A stretch of DNA of 64,000 nucleotides, from assembly GCA_034359265.1 (NCBI GenBank), contig CP136896.1:16213501-16277500 (forward strand), read 5' to 3'. This DNA is from Canna indica. Taxonomy: Eukaryota > Streptophyta > Magnoliopsida > Zingiberales > Cannaceae. Shown in pieces: positions 12,501 through 24,500 of this stretch (position 1 is the stretch's first letter; the number at the start of each line of letters is the position of its first letter). Below the pieces are notes generated by a model. It made no database searches. It had not been told where the DNA came from and saw nothing but the letters and a program-made list of their open reading frames with translations. The position numbers were made by a program, and so were the translations under genes.

Positions 12501-15500
12501 GGAAGCACAACCCTTGGGCTCTTCTTGTTGCGATGTCGGAGGAAGCATAGGATTGGGTGGGTAGCCTTTTATTGGGAATTGGCGAGCGGAGGTTACGTTG
12601 ATTTGAGAATGAAGTATATGGCTGTTGGTGATGTTGTTGGAAAAGGCGGGCCAAGTTCATTGCTCGTAGTAGATCTAAAGGTTGGTGTGTCTATACGTGC
12701 ACGTGGATGTGCTACTGCAGTCTGCTTATAAACATGGATGTCAAATAGTGTTGAGGCAAGTGAGATGCTTGTGGTAAGAGACGTTCAAACTGTTTTTCGT
12801 AATATGCTACTGTTTTTGTCTGAGTTAATTTTGTAATGTCGCCAAACTCACTTCCCCGATCTGGAGGGCTGAAACGGATGGAAATATATCGCGAAAAAGC
12901 TGCCCATGATAAATCGGGGTAACGGGTTTCAAAGAAGCGGAACCAAGTTTGGGCCTTGCCATCAAGGTTGAAAGCCACTATCCTCAGCTGTTCGTCATCA
13001 GGAACTTGATGGTGGCAGAAGTAATATTCGCAAGAAGAAAGCCATGCATCCGGGTCAATGGTGCCATCGAAGCGTGGGAACTCGAATCGAGGGCGGGTGG
13101 GTGGGAAGTGAACTGATGCCATCATTTGAGGAGGAAGTCCTAGCAGGACTCCTCTGGTTGTCTTCCCAACATTCTTGGTACAACATCTCATTCTACGCCG
13201 GCGTTCGGACGACAGGTGGTTCTATTCCCGTGGCTTCCAGACTCTTCTTGAAGTTGTGAGGCTTGCCTATTGTCTTCCAATTCTTTGGCTATTGCATCTA
13301 GTTTTGCTGTTATCACTTCTCTTTCATGGCATTCTTGTGCTCGGTCCTCTTGCATGTTCTGAAGGAGAGTGTGAGAAACTGTCGTTGAATTTCCTCTCCC
13401 ATGGCCAGCTCTGATACCATAGATGTTGTGACCCGAGTGCACAATCGAGTTCAAGGGCGATGAGGTCTTGTTTGTGTCGGTTGAGAGGGAAGTGAGGTCT
13501 CCTGCTTTGTTGTCTCGCTTAGAGCAGTAGGCTGTTCCTTCAGGCCTATGGTGGATAGGCTGGGAGGTGATGGCTGTTGTGGGCCTTTGAATTGTTCTTT
13601 CTTCTGCTATAATATTTGTGATGGAGTCACCAGGGCCTCTTTCTTTTGAGAATTTTGGATGTGTCCGGGTCGACAAGTGGTTCGGCTTGCTTCTCACCCA
13701 GCAAACTCCAACATCAAAGCTATAGTGCGCTAGCGCGCCCGAGGGAGAACAAGCTACGGATTAAGCACAAGGCGTGAAAGAACAAGCAAGGGCAAAAGCC
13801 CTTGCTCATCAAAGCACATATTTTCTTTTTCATAGCAAATCAACAGGCGCCAACTTCCAAAAGGTGGAGCCTCTAGCTGCCCAATTAGAGCTCATAAAGT
13901 TATAAAACTCGGGATTACAAATTCACATGTTTTGAAACTTGAACTCATCTCACGGCCTCGATTCTTTTGCATAGTCCAGAGGCCGACTGCGCAAAGTAGC
14001 AGGGCATAGCCACATCCTTGCTTGGCGTCATTCCCGCACCTAGCAGCAAACGAGCGAGCTAGTTCCGAATTCAGAGCGGACCAGACTCTTCTTTGTTTCA
14101 GCTCCTCCCACGCATGCAGACCGAAAGATCTCAGTTGTTTTGGACTAGAGAAGTACGTAGAGATCTTTGTAACCGGGGAGGGAGTCTCAATTGATCTTTT
14201 CTAGGATTCCAATGAATGGAGTGAGCAAGCACAGAGCGAGTGTTACAGACGTGGGGCCACTAGCGGCTGACGTGGAACTTGAGGAGTCGGAGGTAGCAGC
14301 TAATAGTATCACCGAGTTAGTTGAGAACTCGACTATGAGAGAGGATGATGCGGGAAGACGAGAGCACGATGGGGAACACTAGTCAAATTAGTCAAGCTGC
14401 GTGGAACAGCAAGCACGTCCAACTCGCAATCGAAGGATGCCACGTCATTATGACGATTATAGAATGTAAAAATACGAATTGTATAAATAAGAGGTGCGAA
14501 GAATGATATGAACATTCGTATTTGAAATTCTCTCTTGTCTCTTCTTCTCCCTGTCTCTTACTTCTTCTATACTCAACTCAATCCCCATTCTAGATCTGAG
14601 GCGACAATCGGAAGAACGGCAACTCTCTTCTTCCTGCAGCTCGGGAAGAACGATCGGTCTCTCTTCTTAGTCCAATCCTGACATTTGTCACGAGCGAACT
14701 GTTTGTGTGGAAGAACCCGTGCGGCTCTGCGCTGCGCTTTGGTCATCCGCCTTACACACCAACTCCACGTCTCACAAGCTATCTGCCCTGCGCTGCGTCT
14801 TAGGGGTCATCCGCCCTGCCCACAAACTTGGCGACTCACGAGCCATCTGCTTTGCTCTCCTCTGCGTCTTAGTGGTTGTCTGCCCTGTGCACAAACTTTG
14901 CATCTTATGAGCCATTTGCTCTGTGTATGCAACTTAAGCGACATCTGCTCTGCGCGTAAACGACTTCGCGTCTTAGGGGCCCATCTGTTGCGCACTAGTT
15001 ACAGCCTTTGCATCGATTTGTCAGATGCTTGCCTCAAAGCTTCGCGAGCTTGCCTCGCTCTGATACCAATTCTTTTGTGCGGAAGAGCCCTTGCGACACC
15101 CTAGCATCGTGTGCAAGGGATAAGCTTATCGTCCCGAATCGGGCTTCTCGACTTAACATCGCGGGGCATACATTAAGGGATGTACCAACCTCGAGCGCCA
15201 TATCCGCGCCCCCAAAAGATCATGTTGGCCGAATGATATTGAATGCGTAAAATAAAACAACATTCGCAGGACTATAGATGCAAGCAAACATAAAACCGGG
15301 TGTAGAACATGCTCTGCAAGTTGTCTTAAGCGAAGATCGAGTGGTCACACGCCCATATGAGCAGCCCGTTCGTCTCCGCCCAAGGCAACCACTTTGTTTG
15401 CCAACGCTCTCCTACATTATACATGAGACCCTAACCCCCAAGTGTCACCCCCAAGGTTCCCAAAAGCACGAGGAGCATGACAAAATCGTAGCCAGCCGAG

Positions 15501-18500
15501 ATGGTGATTTTCCATGGCCACGGCCATACAGAATGTAGGAAACTGCTCTGCTTAGCCGTAGTCCACCACTCCACTGTTCTCGCCCCGCTCAATATCCGCT
15601 ACTCTGCTCGCGCAGTGCAGCAGCATTTGCCCAGCCATGGCTAGAGAAATGGAGTTGTTTTGCCTAGTTTGCCTAGCCACGGTCTGAAATGCACACCAAG
15701 CACCGAATGACCTCGAAATGCATCCAACTCGTACCATGGGACCCTGGGGGTCGCACAAGGGTTATTACAAGACCCTTACAAACTATAAAGAAAGCCAAAA
15801 TCACATGGACTCGCTAACATATTTACAAACATGTAGGGAACATTCTGCCATGATTCGTCGTTGCTCGGGAAAATCGAAATGTCGCTAACATCCTCCCCCA
15901 CTTCAAGCTTCGACGTCAGCGTTGAACTCGCCTCGGCCGCACTGCCTTTTTGCATAGGCTGCAATTGCTCAAGTGAATTTTTCACAAGTGGTCAAAGGGA
16001 ACACCACCTGAGTACTGATGCGCCGCAGTGTGGCCATGACATGTTGAATTTCGCCGTTTGATGTCCGCCACCAGGAAATGATTACTTGGAACATCGTTGA
16101 GTTTCATCATCTCCTGTTGTTGTGAGAAAGGGCTATGAGATTCCCAAACTCGTTGTTGTTGGGCAATAAGGGTCCTAGACTTGTGGTGCAAACGAGCGCC
16201 GTTGAACAATGCTCGCTTGGATGGACACTAAGAAATGGCTAGTTGGTTCACCAAGTCTCGTTGTTGCAGGGCTATGAGGTCCCAGACTTTGTGGGGCACA
16301 CGAGCGCTATTAAGCAACGCTCGCTTGAAGAAACTCGAGAAATGGCTACTCAATTCATCAAGTCTCGTTTTTGCTGAGCAATGGAAAGTCCCAGACTTGA
16401 TGAGCATACGAGCGTCGTTGAACAACGCTCGTCTCGGATGACATCTGTGTGTCGTTGTGCAACACCCAAGTGTTGAGTAGTTCCTTGGCATCACACTAGA
16501 GCATTGCCTCCACCGCCGCCTGAGCCGATCATTGCTTGCTCACTCGCCCCCCGCAGGAGTCATGGCGCCCTCCTCCGAGCCCATCTCAACGAGCTTCAAG
16601 TCTTACAGATCATTGGTTGCTCACTCGCCCCCTGCAGGAGCCATGGTGCCCTCCTCCGCGCCCATCTCAACGAGCTTCAAGTCTTACGGATCACTGCTTG
16701 CTCACTCGCTCCCCGCGGAGGTCATGGCTCCCTCCTCCGAGCTTATATCAACGAGCTTCAAGTGTTACGCTGCACATCGAACCACGACTCGAGGGATTTT
16801 CTCCAATTGGGTTACGATGTCCGCCAACTCTCCGCACTAAGAGCATTGCTGCCACACCGCAGCTGTTCTTCACTAGTGCTTGTTTCGGACATGTCACTCT
16901 TGTGCCTTACGAGCCCATTTGCTCCACGCACGAACAAACATGCGTCTTAAGAGCAATCTGCTCTGCGCACCAACCTTGCGACTTAGGGGCATTTGCCCTG
17001 CGCACCAACTTGATGTCTCACGAGCCATCAGCTTTGCGCTGCGTCTTCGGTCACCCGCCCTACACACCAACTCCGCATCTCACAAGCCATTTTCTCTGCG
17101 CTGCGTCTTAGGGGTCATTCGCCCTGCGCACAAACTTAACGACTCATGAGCCATCTGCTCTGCGCTGTGTCTTAAGGGTCATCCGCCCTACGCACAAACT
17201 TTGTGTTTTATGAGCCATCTGCTCCTGCGCACACGACTTGAGAGACATCTGTTCTGCGCGTAAATGATTTTGCGTCTTAGGGGGCCATCTGCCCTGCGCA
17301 CTAGTCACAGCCTTTGCATCGATCTGTTGGATGCTTGCCTCTCTCTGATACCAATTGTTTTGTGCCGAACAACCCATGTGACACCCTTGCATCCCATGCA
17401 AGGGATAAGCCTATCGTCCCGAATCGATCTTCCCTACTTAACATCGCAGGGCATACATTAAGGGACGTACCAACCTCGAGTGCCAAATTCGCGCCCCTCA
17501 AAAGACCATGTTGGTCGAATAGAATTGAAGGCGTAAATTAAGACAACATTTGTAGGACTATGGATGCAAGAAAACATAAAAGCGGGTGTAGGACGAGCTC
17601 CACAAGTTGTCTTAGGCGAAGACCGAGTGGTCACACGCCCATATGGGCAGCTCGTTCGTCTCCGCCCAAGGCAACCGCTTTGTTTGCCAACACTCTTCTA
17701 CATTATACATGATACCCCTAATCCCCAAGTGCTACCCCCAAGGTTCCCAAAAGCACGAGGAGCATGAAAAAATCGTGGCCAACCGAGATGGTGATTTTCC
17801 ATGGCCAGCTATGTAGAATGGAGGAAAACTACTCCGCTTAGCCGCAACGCACCGTTCTCGCTCTGCTCAACGTCTGCTACTCCGCTCGCGCAGTGTAGCA
17901 GCGTTTGCCCAGCCATGAGTAGAGAAATGGAGCTGTTTTGCCCAGTTTGCCTAGCCACGGGCCGAAATGCACGCCAAGCATCGAATGACCTCGAAATGCA
18001 TTCAACTCGTACCGTGGGACTCTGGGTTCACACAAGGGTTATTACAAGACCCTTACGAACTATAAAGACTCGCTAATATATTTACAAACATATATGGAAC
18101 ATTCCGCCATGATTCGTCGTTGCTCGGGCAGATCAAAAAGTCCCTAACACATTGGTGCTTTCATTGATATCATTTCCGCCTCCCTTCATCAAATGGAGAC
18201 CCAAGCTCATGCCCTCGTTGAATCGGTGAAGATCTTGCAGGTCAGAAGCATGATCGATTGCTTGAGACACTCCAAACCAGTTTGGAATCGCAACAACAAA
18301 CCATAGAAGTACAATAGAAGATCTTATAAACGGTGTCGTCTGAGATCGAGCTGCTAAACTCCCCGATGGTACAGCTTTCTAAGATCAAGGCGGAACAAGC
18401 TGGGACCAGCGGAGGCAATGACGATCAGAATGGTCGAAGGAAGGCGGCGATGCGGGGTGAAACCAGGGAGGAAGATGACTTTCCTTTTCCAACTAAGCCA

Positions 18501-21500
18501 CCGCAAGTCGAGCTGACGATCTTCAGCGGCAGCAATGCAGAAGATTGGATCGCCTCAGCAGAGGACTTCTTTGAGTTCTACTCCACCGAGGATCAACATC
18601 GTGTAACGATAGCGTCCAGAATGGAGGGAATGACGAACAAATGGTTTTGCTAGATGCAACGCCGCAAGCAACTGGCTAGGTGGCATCATCTAGTGGACGC
18701 CATCCGACGGCGATTCAAACCGACGGATCTCGAGCCCCCGGAAGGGCAGGTCACCAAGCTGATGCAGATTACAAGGGTTGAGGAGTACGAGGGAAGGTTC
18801 AAAGATCTTGCACTCACAACTACTAATCTCCCTGAAGGCCTGAATCCTTTCTTGTCAATTGTTTTGTCTCCGGATTGAGGGCCAACATCAAGACGGAGGT
18901 CTTGGCCATGCAGCCGGGAACCATGCATGATGCAATCACCATGGCTAAGCGATTTGAAGCCAAAATTAACGCGACCCGACAGTTCTACTACAGATCAAAG
19001 GGAGCCATGAATCCAGCAAGTTATCAGAAGAGCGAACTTCTACCTCTTTTGCATACCACTGGGAAAACCACTACATTGCCTGGAGCCATATCGAGGGTTG
19101 TAGGATCGACAGTACCCACCAACTTCAAAGGAAATTTGCGGAAGATATCATCGGCTAAGGCTCAAAAGCGTCGCGAGCCGGGTCTCTGCCACTATTGCGA
19201 CGAGAAGTATGTGTGGGGGCATAAGTGCAAGATCCCACAGTTATTCATGATGGACGAAGGAGGAGAGGGCGGCGATGAGTCAGAGTGTTCGGCAGAAACG
19301 ATCAAGGTGGAATCCCCAGAACACTCGCTGATCTCCTTCAATGCCATGTCAGGCTATTTTTCGCCCATGATGCTGCGATTCAAGGGGATGATCAAAGGCC
19401 GAGAGGTGCATATGTTACTAGACGGAGGCACTACACATAATTTCATACAGGCGAGGGTTGCTAAGCACCTGGGTTTGACAGTAGAATCCACACCAGCATT
19501 CGGGGTGATGGTGGGTAGCGGTGAACGCATCCGAAATGAAGGGGTTGTGAGGAACTTGAAGGTGAAGATATACGACACTCAGGTGGCCACTCTGACTTCT
19601 ACGTTCTCCTGATTAAGGGATCAGATGTCGTACTCGGAGTAGCATGGATGGCAACTCTTGGACCAGTAGTGATGGGTTCCACTAACCTGTTATTTGAATT
19701 CCAATAGCAAGGCAGCAAGCATTTGTGGAAGGGCGAAAACTCCTAACGTCCGGAACCGGTACAATGTAACACCCTGCGGAGGATGAGCAGCACTCAGTCG
19801 TTGATGGAATGGTATCAGCTGAACCATCAAGGGAAGAAGAGTTTCGGTGCAAATATAGAGAGCTCTCAGCCTTACTTAAGCAGTTTCCTGAAGTATTCAC
19901 CTCGTCGTCGGGTCTACCACCTGAGAGGATGACTGACCATAAGATTCACATACCGAAGGAGCAGCCTCTAGTGAATGTGAAACCATACTGATACCCTCAC
20001 TTCCAAAAAGAAGAGATTGAGCGACAGGTGCGGCAAATGATGAAGGACGACTTATCCAGAACAGTAGCAGTCCCTTCTCTTCTCCGGTGCTGCTGGTGAA
20101 GAAGAAAGGATGGAACTTGGAGATTTTGCGTGGACTACCGGGCTTTAAATGCCATCACCACGAAGGACGGGTATCCAATTCCCACTGCCGATGAGTTATT
20201 TGATGAATTGGGAAATGCCTAGGTATTTCTGAAGCTCGATCTGCTAGTGGGATACCACCAGATTCGAGTTCACTCAGAGGATGTGCATAAAACTTCTTTC
20301 AGGACTCATGAAAGGCACTACGAATTTCTGGTAATGCCCTTCAGATTGACCAATGCTCCGGCCACATTTCAGTCGACAATGAATGAGCTATTCCAACCGT
20401 ATCTCCGCAAGTTCATCCTCGTTTTCTTCGACGACAGATTGGTATACAGCCGCTCGATGAATGAGCACCTGCAGCCATGGTTTCAAATCTCGTACCGTAC
20501 CGGGCGGTAAGCTCGGTATTTACCGGTTTTTGAAAAAACCGGTATACGAGATACCCGGTATGGGTAAATACCGGGTATCTCGGTAAATACCGCCCGGTAT
20601 GTCCGGTATTTATGAAATACCGGGCGGTATTTGCTATCATACCGGGCTATACCGCCCGGTATGATATTTTGCACTGTAGCAAAATATGTATACTTTAGGA
20701 ATACCGGTATACCGATAAATACCGCCCGGTATTCTCCGGTATTTAGCAAATACCGGGCGGTAAGAGCTATGATACCGGGCGGTATCGCCCGGTATCACCC
20801 AACGTCCCAACCCAAACGGCTCTTTTTAAGAGCCGTTGGGCTGCTACAGTGCCGACAGCCAGCACTGTAGCACCGACAGCCAAAAACGGCTCTTAGGGTG
20901 TTTTTGGTCATTTTTGGATGTTTTGGTGGCTATATATAGCCCCCAAAACACCTCTTTTACTCTCACTCACCCCCTCTACTCATCTAAACTCTCTAAACTC
21001 TCAATCTTTCTCAATCTCTCTCTCTCTCTACTAGTCTACTTTCTTAATTTCTACTTCGAAATTCTGCTCAAATGGCACCGAAATCTCAAGTCGACCCCGC
21101 ATGGCAACACGGTATTTCGGTTGGAGAAGGCTAACCACTGGAAATGCATCCACTGTAATATGATTTCTCGTGGTCGAGGCGTCACTCGATTAAAGGCACA
21201 CTTGGCCGGAACATCCAGCGACGTCGTCAAATGCACCCAAGCATCGCCGGAAGTCCGACAAATGTTTAAAGATATGCTCACCAACAAGAAGGAGCAACGT
21301 CTTAAGAATGCAGCTCAACAAGCCGAGTTCGACCGACGAGCTACCCAAGATGTCAGCGGTGGCCATTATGAGGCTCGAGGTGGCGATAACGACGAGGATC
21401 CGGAACTTGAAGCCGGCATCCGAGCTTCATTGGAGCATGCTGAATTCGAACGAGAACGGATGTATTATCCCGGATCTCAATTCGAATATGGCGGCGGCAG

Positions 21501-24500
21501 TGGCAGCGGTGGCATAAGCAGCGTCGGCTCAACTTCGGCTGCCGGAGCAATGGACCGAAGTGGTCCAATTCCCTCCGGTCCTTATATTGGTCGGAGTTCT
21601 AGCATGAGAGGACCTCAAACTCAGAGCAGAGGAGGCCTTCGTGGATTCTTCACAAACCTCGGAGCAAGTGGTAGGAAAACTAATATTAATGTTTCTGATC
21701 TTGATCCCAGGGCATTTCCTCCTCCATCGGCAAAGCAACAACGCATAGACGATATGTACGGCAAGTCGAAGAAGTGGGAGTTGGGGAGAGCCATCTCCAA
21801 ATGGTTCCATTTCAGCCGGATTCCCGCAAATGCAGCCAACAACCCATACTACCGAACCATGGTGTCTATCATCCAAAAGGTAGGCCCAGGTATTGCCCCT
21901 CCAACTCCCTATGAAATTTCAGGTCCTTACCTAGAAGCGGAGGTCGAAGAAATAAAAACCTGGATCGATGGAATCAAGCGACAATGGGGGGAGTACGGAT
22001 GCAGTTTGATGTGCGATAGCTGGACCGGGCCAACCCGAATGAGCATCATCAACTTCCTCGTCTATTGCAACCGGAGAGTTGTTTATCACAAGTCGGTGAA
22101 CTCGTCCGATGAAATCCATGACGCTTACTACATCTCGAAGCTGATGACGGAGGTGATCGAGGAGATTGGACCTCAGAACCTTGTTCAAGTTATAACCGAC
22201 AACGGAGCCAATTTCAAAAAGGCAGGTGAGATAATTGAACAAGATTATCCTCACATATGTTGGACTCCATGTGCAGCCCATTGTGTAGACCTAATGATGA
22301 AAGATATCGGTGATATACCGATGGTGAAGTTGACGGTAAAGAAGGCGCAACAAATTACCCGCTTCATCTACAACCATACATGGGTACACGCCCTAATGAA
22401 AAAATTTACAGAAGGTAATTTATTAATTTTAAAGTAATTTCTAATATTTATTTATTAATTAGTTTATCATAAATATTTACTAATGATAATTTCATATTTT
22501 AGATGAAATTCTTCGACCGGGAGCGACTCGTTTTGCAACCACCTTCATTGCATTAAGGTCACTCCAACAAAAAAAGGCGGCCCTTAGAACCATGTTTACA
22601 AGTGAGGAATGGACTTTATCAAGATATGCTGGAAAAACCGATGGAAAACAAACAGAGAAGTTCATCCTCAACACGCATTTATGGGATTGCATCGCAGAAA
22701 TAGTCGTCGCCGTAGAACCTTTGTACAAGGTTCTACGACAGGTGGATATGGAAAAGACACCTCAAATGAGTCATCTTTACCACTACATCCACCAAGCACA
22801 AGAAGAAATCAAGAGGGTTATGATTTCTCCTGCCAAGTATGAACCATTCATCAAAATTATCTCCGAGAGATGGGATAATCAAATGTGCCGTGACATACAC
22901 ATCGCAGGTATTTTTTATTTAATATTAAAAAATTATTTAAATTTAATTCATTATGCTTAATTACTTATTCATTATGCTTAATTTTTTATAGGGTATTATT
23001 TAAATCCTTCATACCAATATCGGTATAATCTTGGAATGGTCGATAGTTTGTTATATCCCCTCCGCAAGGTCATACAACGAATGTCGGGATCCAACCAAGA
23101 AGCGGCACAAGCTCTCAATGAATTAAAATGGTTCCGCGATGCAAGTGGCAATTTCGGAGATTCATTTGCAATCTCCATCCGAGATACTATGGATCCAGGT
23201 AGATAGATTTTCTTTGTCAATTTATTTATCAAAGATAAAATCCCGTTACTAATATTAATTTTAAATTTGCTGCAGTCGAATGGTGGTTGCAATTTGGAAA
23301 CGAATCTCTAACTCTTCGAAAGATTGCAACACGCATCCTCTCGCAAACCACATCATCAAGTGGATGCGAGAGGAATTGGTCGACCTTCGCCTTGATTCAT
23401 ACGAAGCCGCGCAATCGCCTTTCGTACGCCCGATTAGAGAAGCTCGTATATGTTCATTATAACATGCGACTTCGAATGCGGGCGTCACGGAACGAAGATA
23501 GAGAAATTCTACATGTAGATCCGTTCGATGTCGAGTTCGTCCAAGGCAATGCAGACCCAATAATTGATTGGTGGAGTGCAATGGAGACTGACCCGCCTCT
23601 TCTTGATGAACCTCAACCAGGCGAACCACCTCGGCCTTCACCAATTATATCTGATGCTATTGAGTCCGAGAGTCAACCAGAAGACACGTACAGTCAAGTT
23701 CTTGAGAGGGACATGAACTTTGCTCCCTTGGACTCTCAACGAGTTCGACGAGTAAGACGACGATCCACGTCCGACTCTCCACCTTCACAATTAAAGGGAA
23801 AGAAGAAGGCACCTTCACCTTCACCTTCAAAGGCAAAAGGCAAAGGGAAAGGGAAAGGGAAACGACCAATTGATCCTTTGGACGTGATTGCAGAAGCGGA
23901 AGAGGACGAAGAAGACGAGCCCTCGGTTCGTAGCAGTAGCAGCACAGAAGACGGAGGAGATGATGATGGAGCTGGGGAAGAAGACACTGTCGTACCATCA
24001 ACACTGGCACCTACCGATCTGTGGACGAATGAGCAATACTTCGACCACTCCACCCAAGATCAGGATCACGGTGCTAGAACCAGACAAACAACTCGGGTGT
24101 ACGAGATGAAAGGCTGGCGTCGAGGAGGTGGACCGACAGCTTTGCAAGATTACCACCACGATATGATGAGTAGCTTGCAAGAAGTTTCTGAATCAACCCA
24201 CTCCGTATCAAGTACCTACTCAACTGATGATACAGGGACTAGTTCTTGGACGGTCAACAAAGAAACACTGATGGGTATGTGGTATAATGGATACCAAGAC
24301 ATGATGACATGGGATCATTTTCAGATATGGGCATTGCAGACTTACGGTGTTGACCTTAGTCGTGTATGTCCCCAAGATATGTACGAGTACGATGGACGTC
24401 ATTCGTCCGCATTTTAAACATTGTATTCATGTATTTGACATTTGGATATGAAATTTATGTATTTCCTGATCAATCACGGGTTATTGGAGATTTGGAGTTA

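Larger units (their letters stand above)
9441..13978 (-). mobile_element. Ty3/gypsy retrotransposon A (decayed)
   Basis: Between two related LTR-like segments the minus strand gives gag, zinc knuckle, aspartic protease, partial reverse transcriptase, RNase H and integrase in Ty3/gypsy order. The primer-binding site sits just inside the right LTR and matches the tRNA-Met type (TGGTATCAGAGC on the minus strand). The catalytic core of the reverse transcriptase is missing and frames are broken. The element fills the left part of MSH3 intron 3 antisense to the gene. Confidence 0.8.
14686..18149 (-). mobile_element. Non-coding LTR element C inserted in gypsy B
   Basis: Begins TGTCACGAGCGAACTGTTTG and ends GTCCCTAACA, with CATT directly repeated on both sides (14682-14685 and 18150-18153). 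Related LTRs lie at about 15071-15890 and 17354-18149, with primer-site sequence TCTGATACCAATT before each and a C-rich polypurine complement (TCCTCCCCCA) after the first. The interior has only tandem repeats and no gag or pol, so it would need proteins from another element. The left end looks rearranged: an LTR start joined directly to interior sequence. Its LTR shares AAGGTTCCCAAAAGCACGAG with gypsy E. Confidence 0.75.

Noticed and set aside
12129..12731. 200-codon plus-strand frame inside gypsy A
   Set aside because: Antisense shadow of gag/protease; the minus strand carries the recognisable motifs.
9441..13978. Possible endogenous pararetrovirus
   Set aside because: Domain order, LTRs and tRNA-Met primer site fit an ordinary Ty3/gypsy retrotransposon; no movement protein or other viral gene seen.
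21051..24402. Minus-strand frames within the hAT
   Set aside because: They lie opposite well-supported transposase exons and show no domain.
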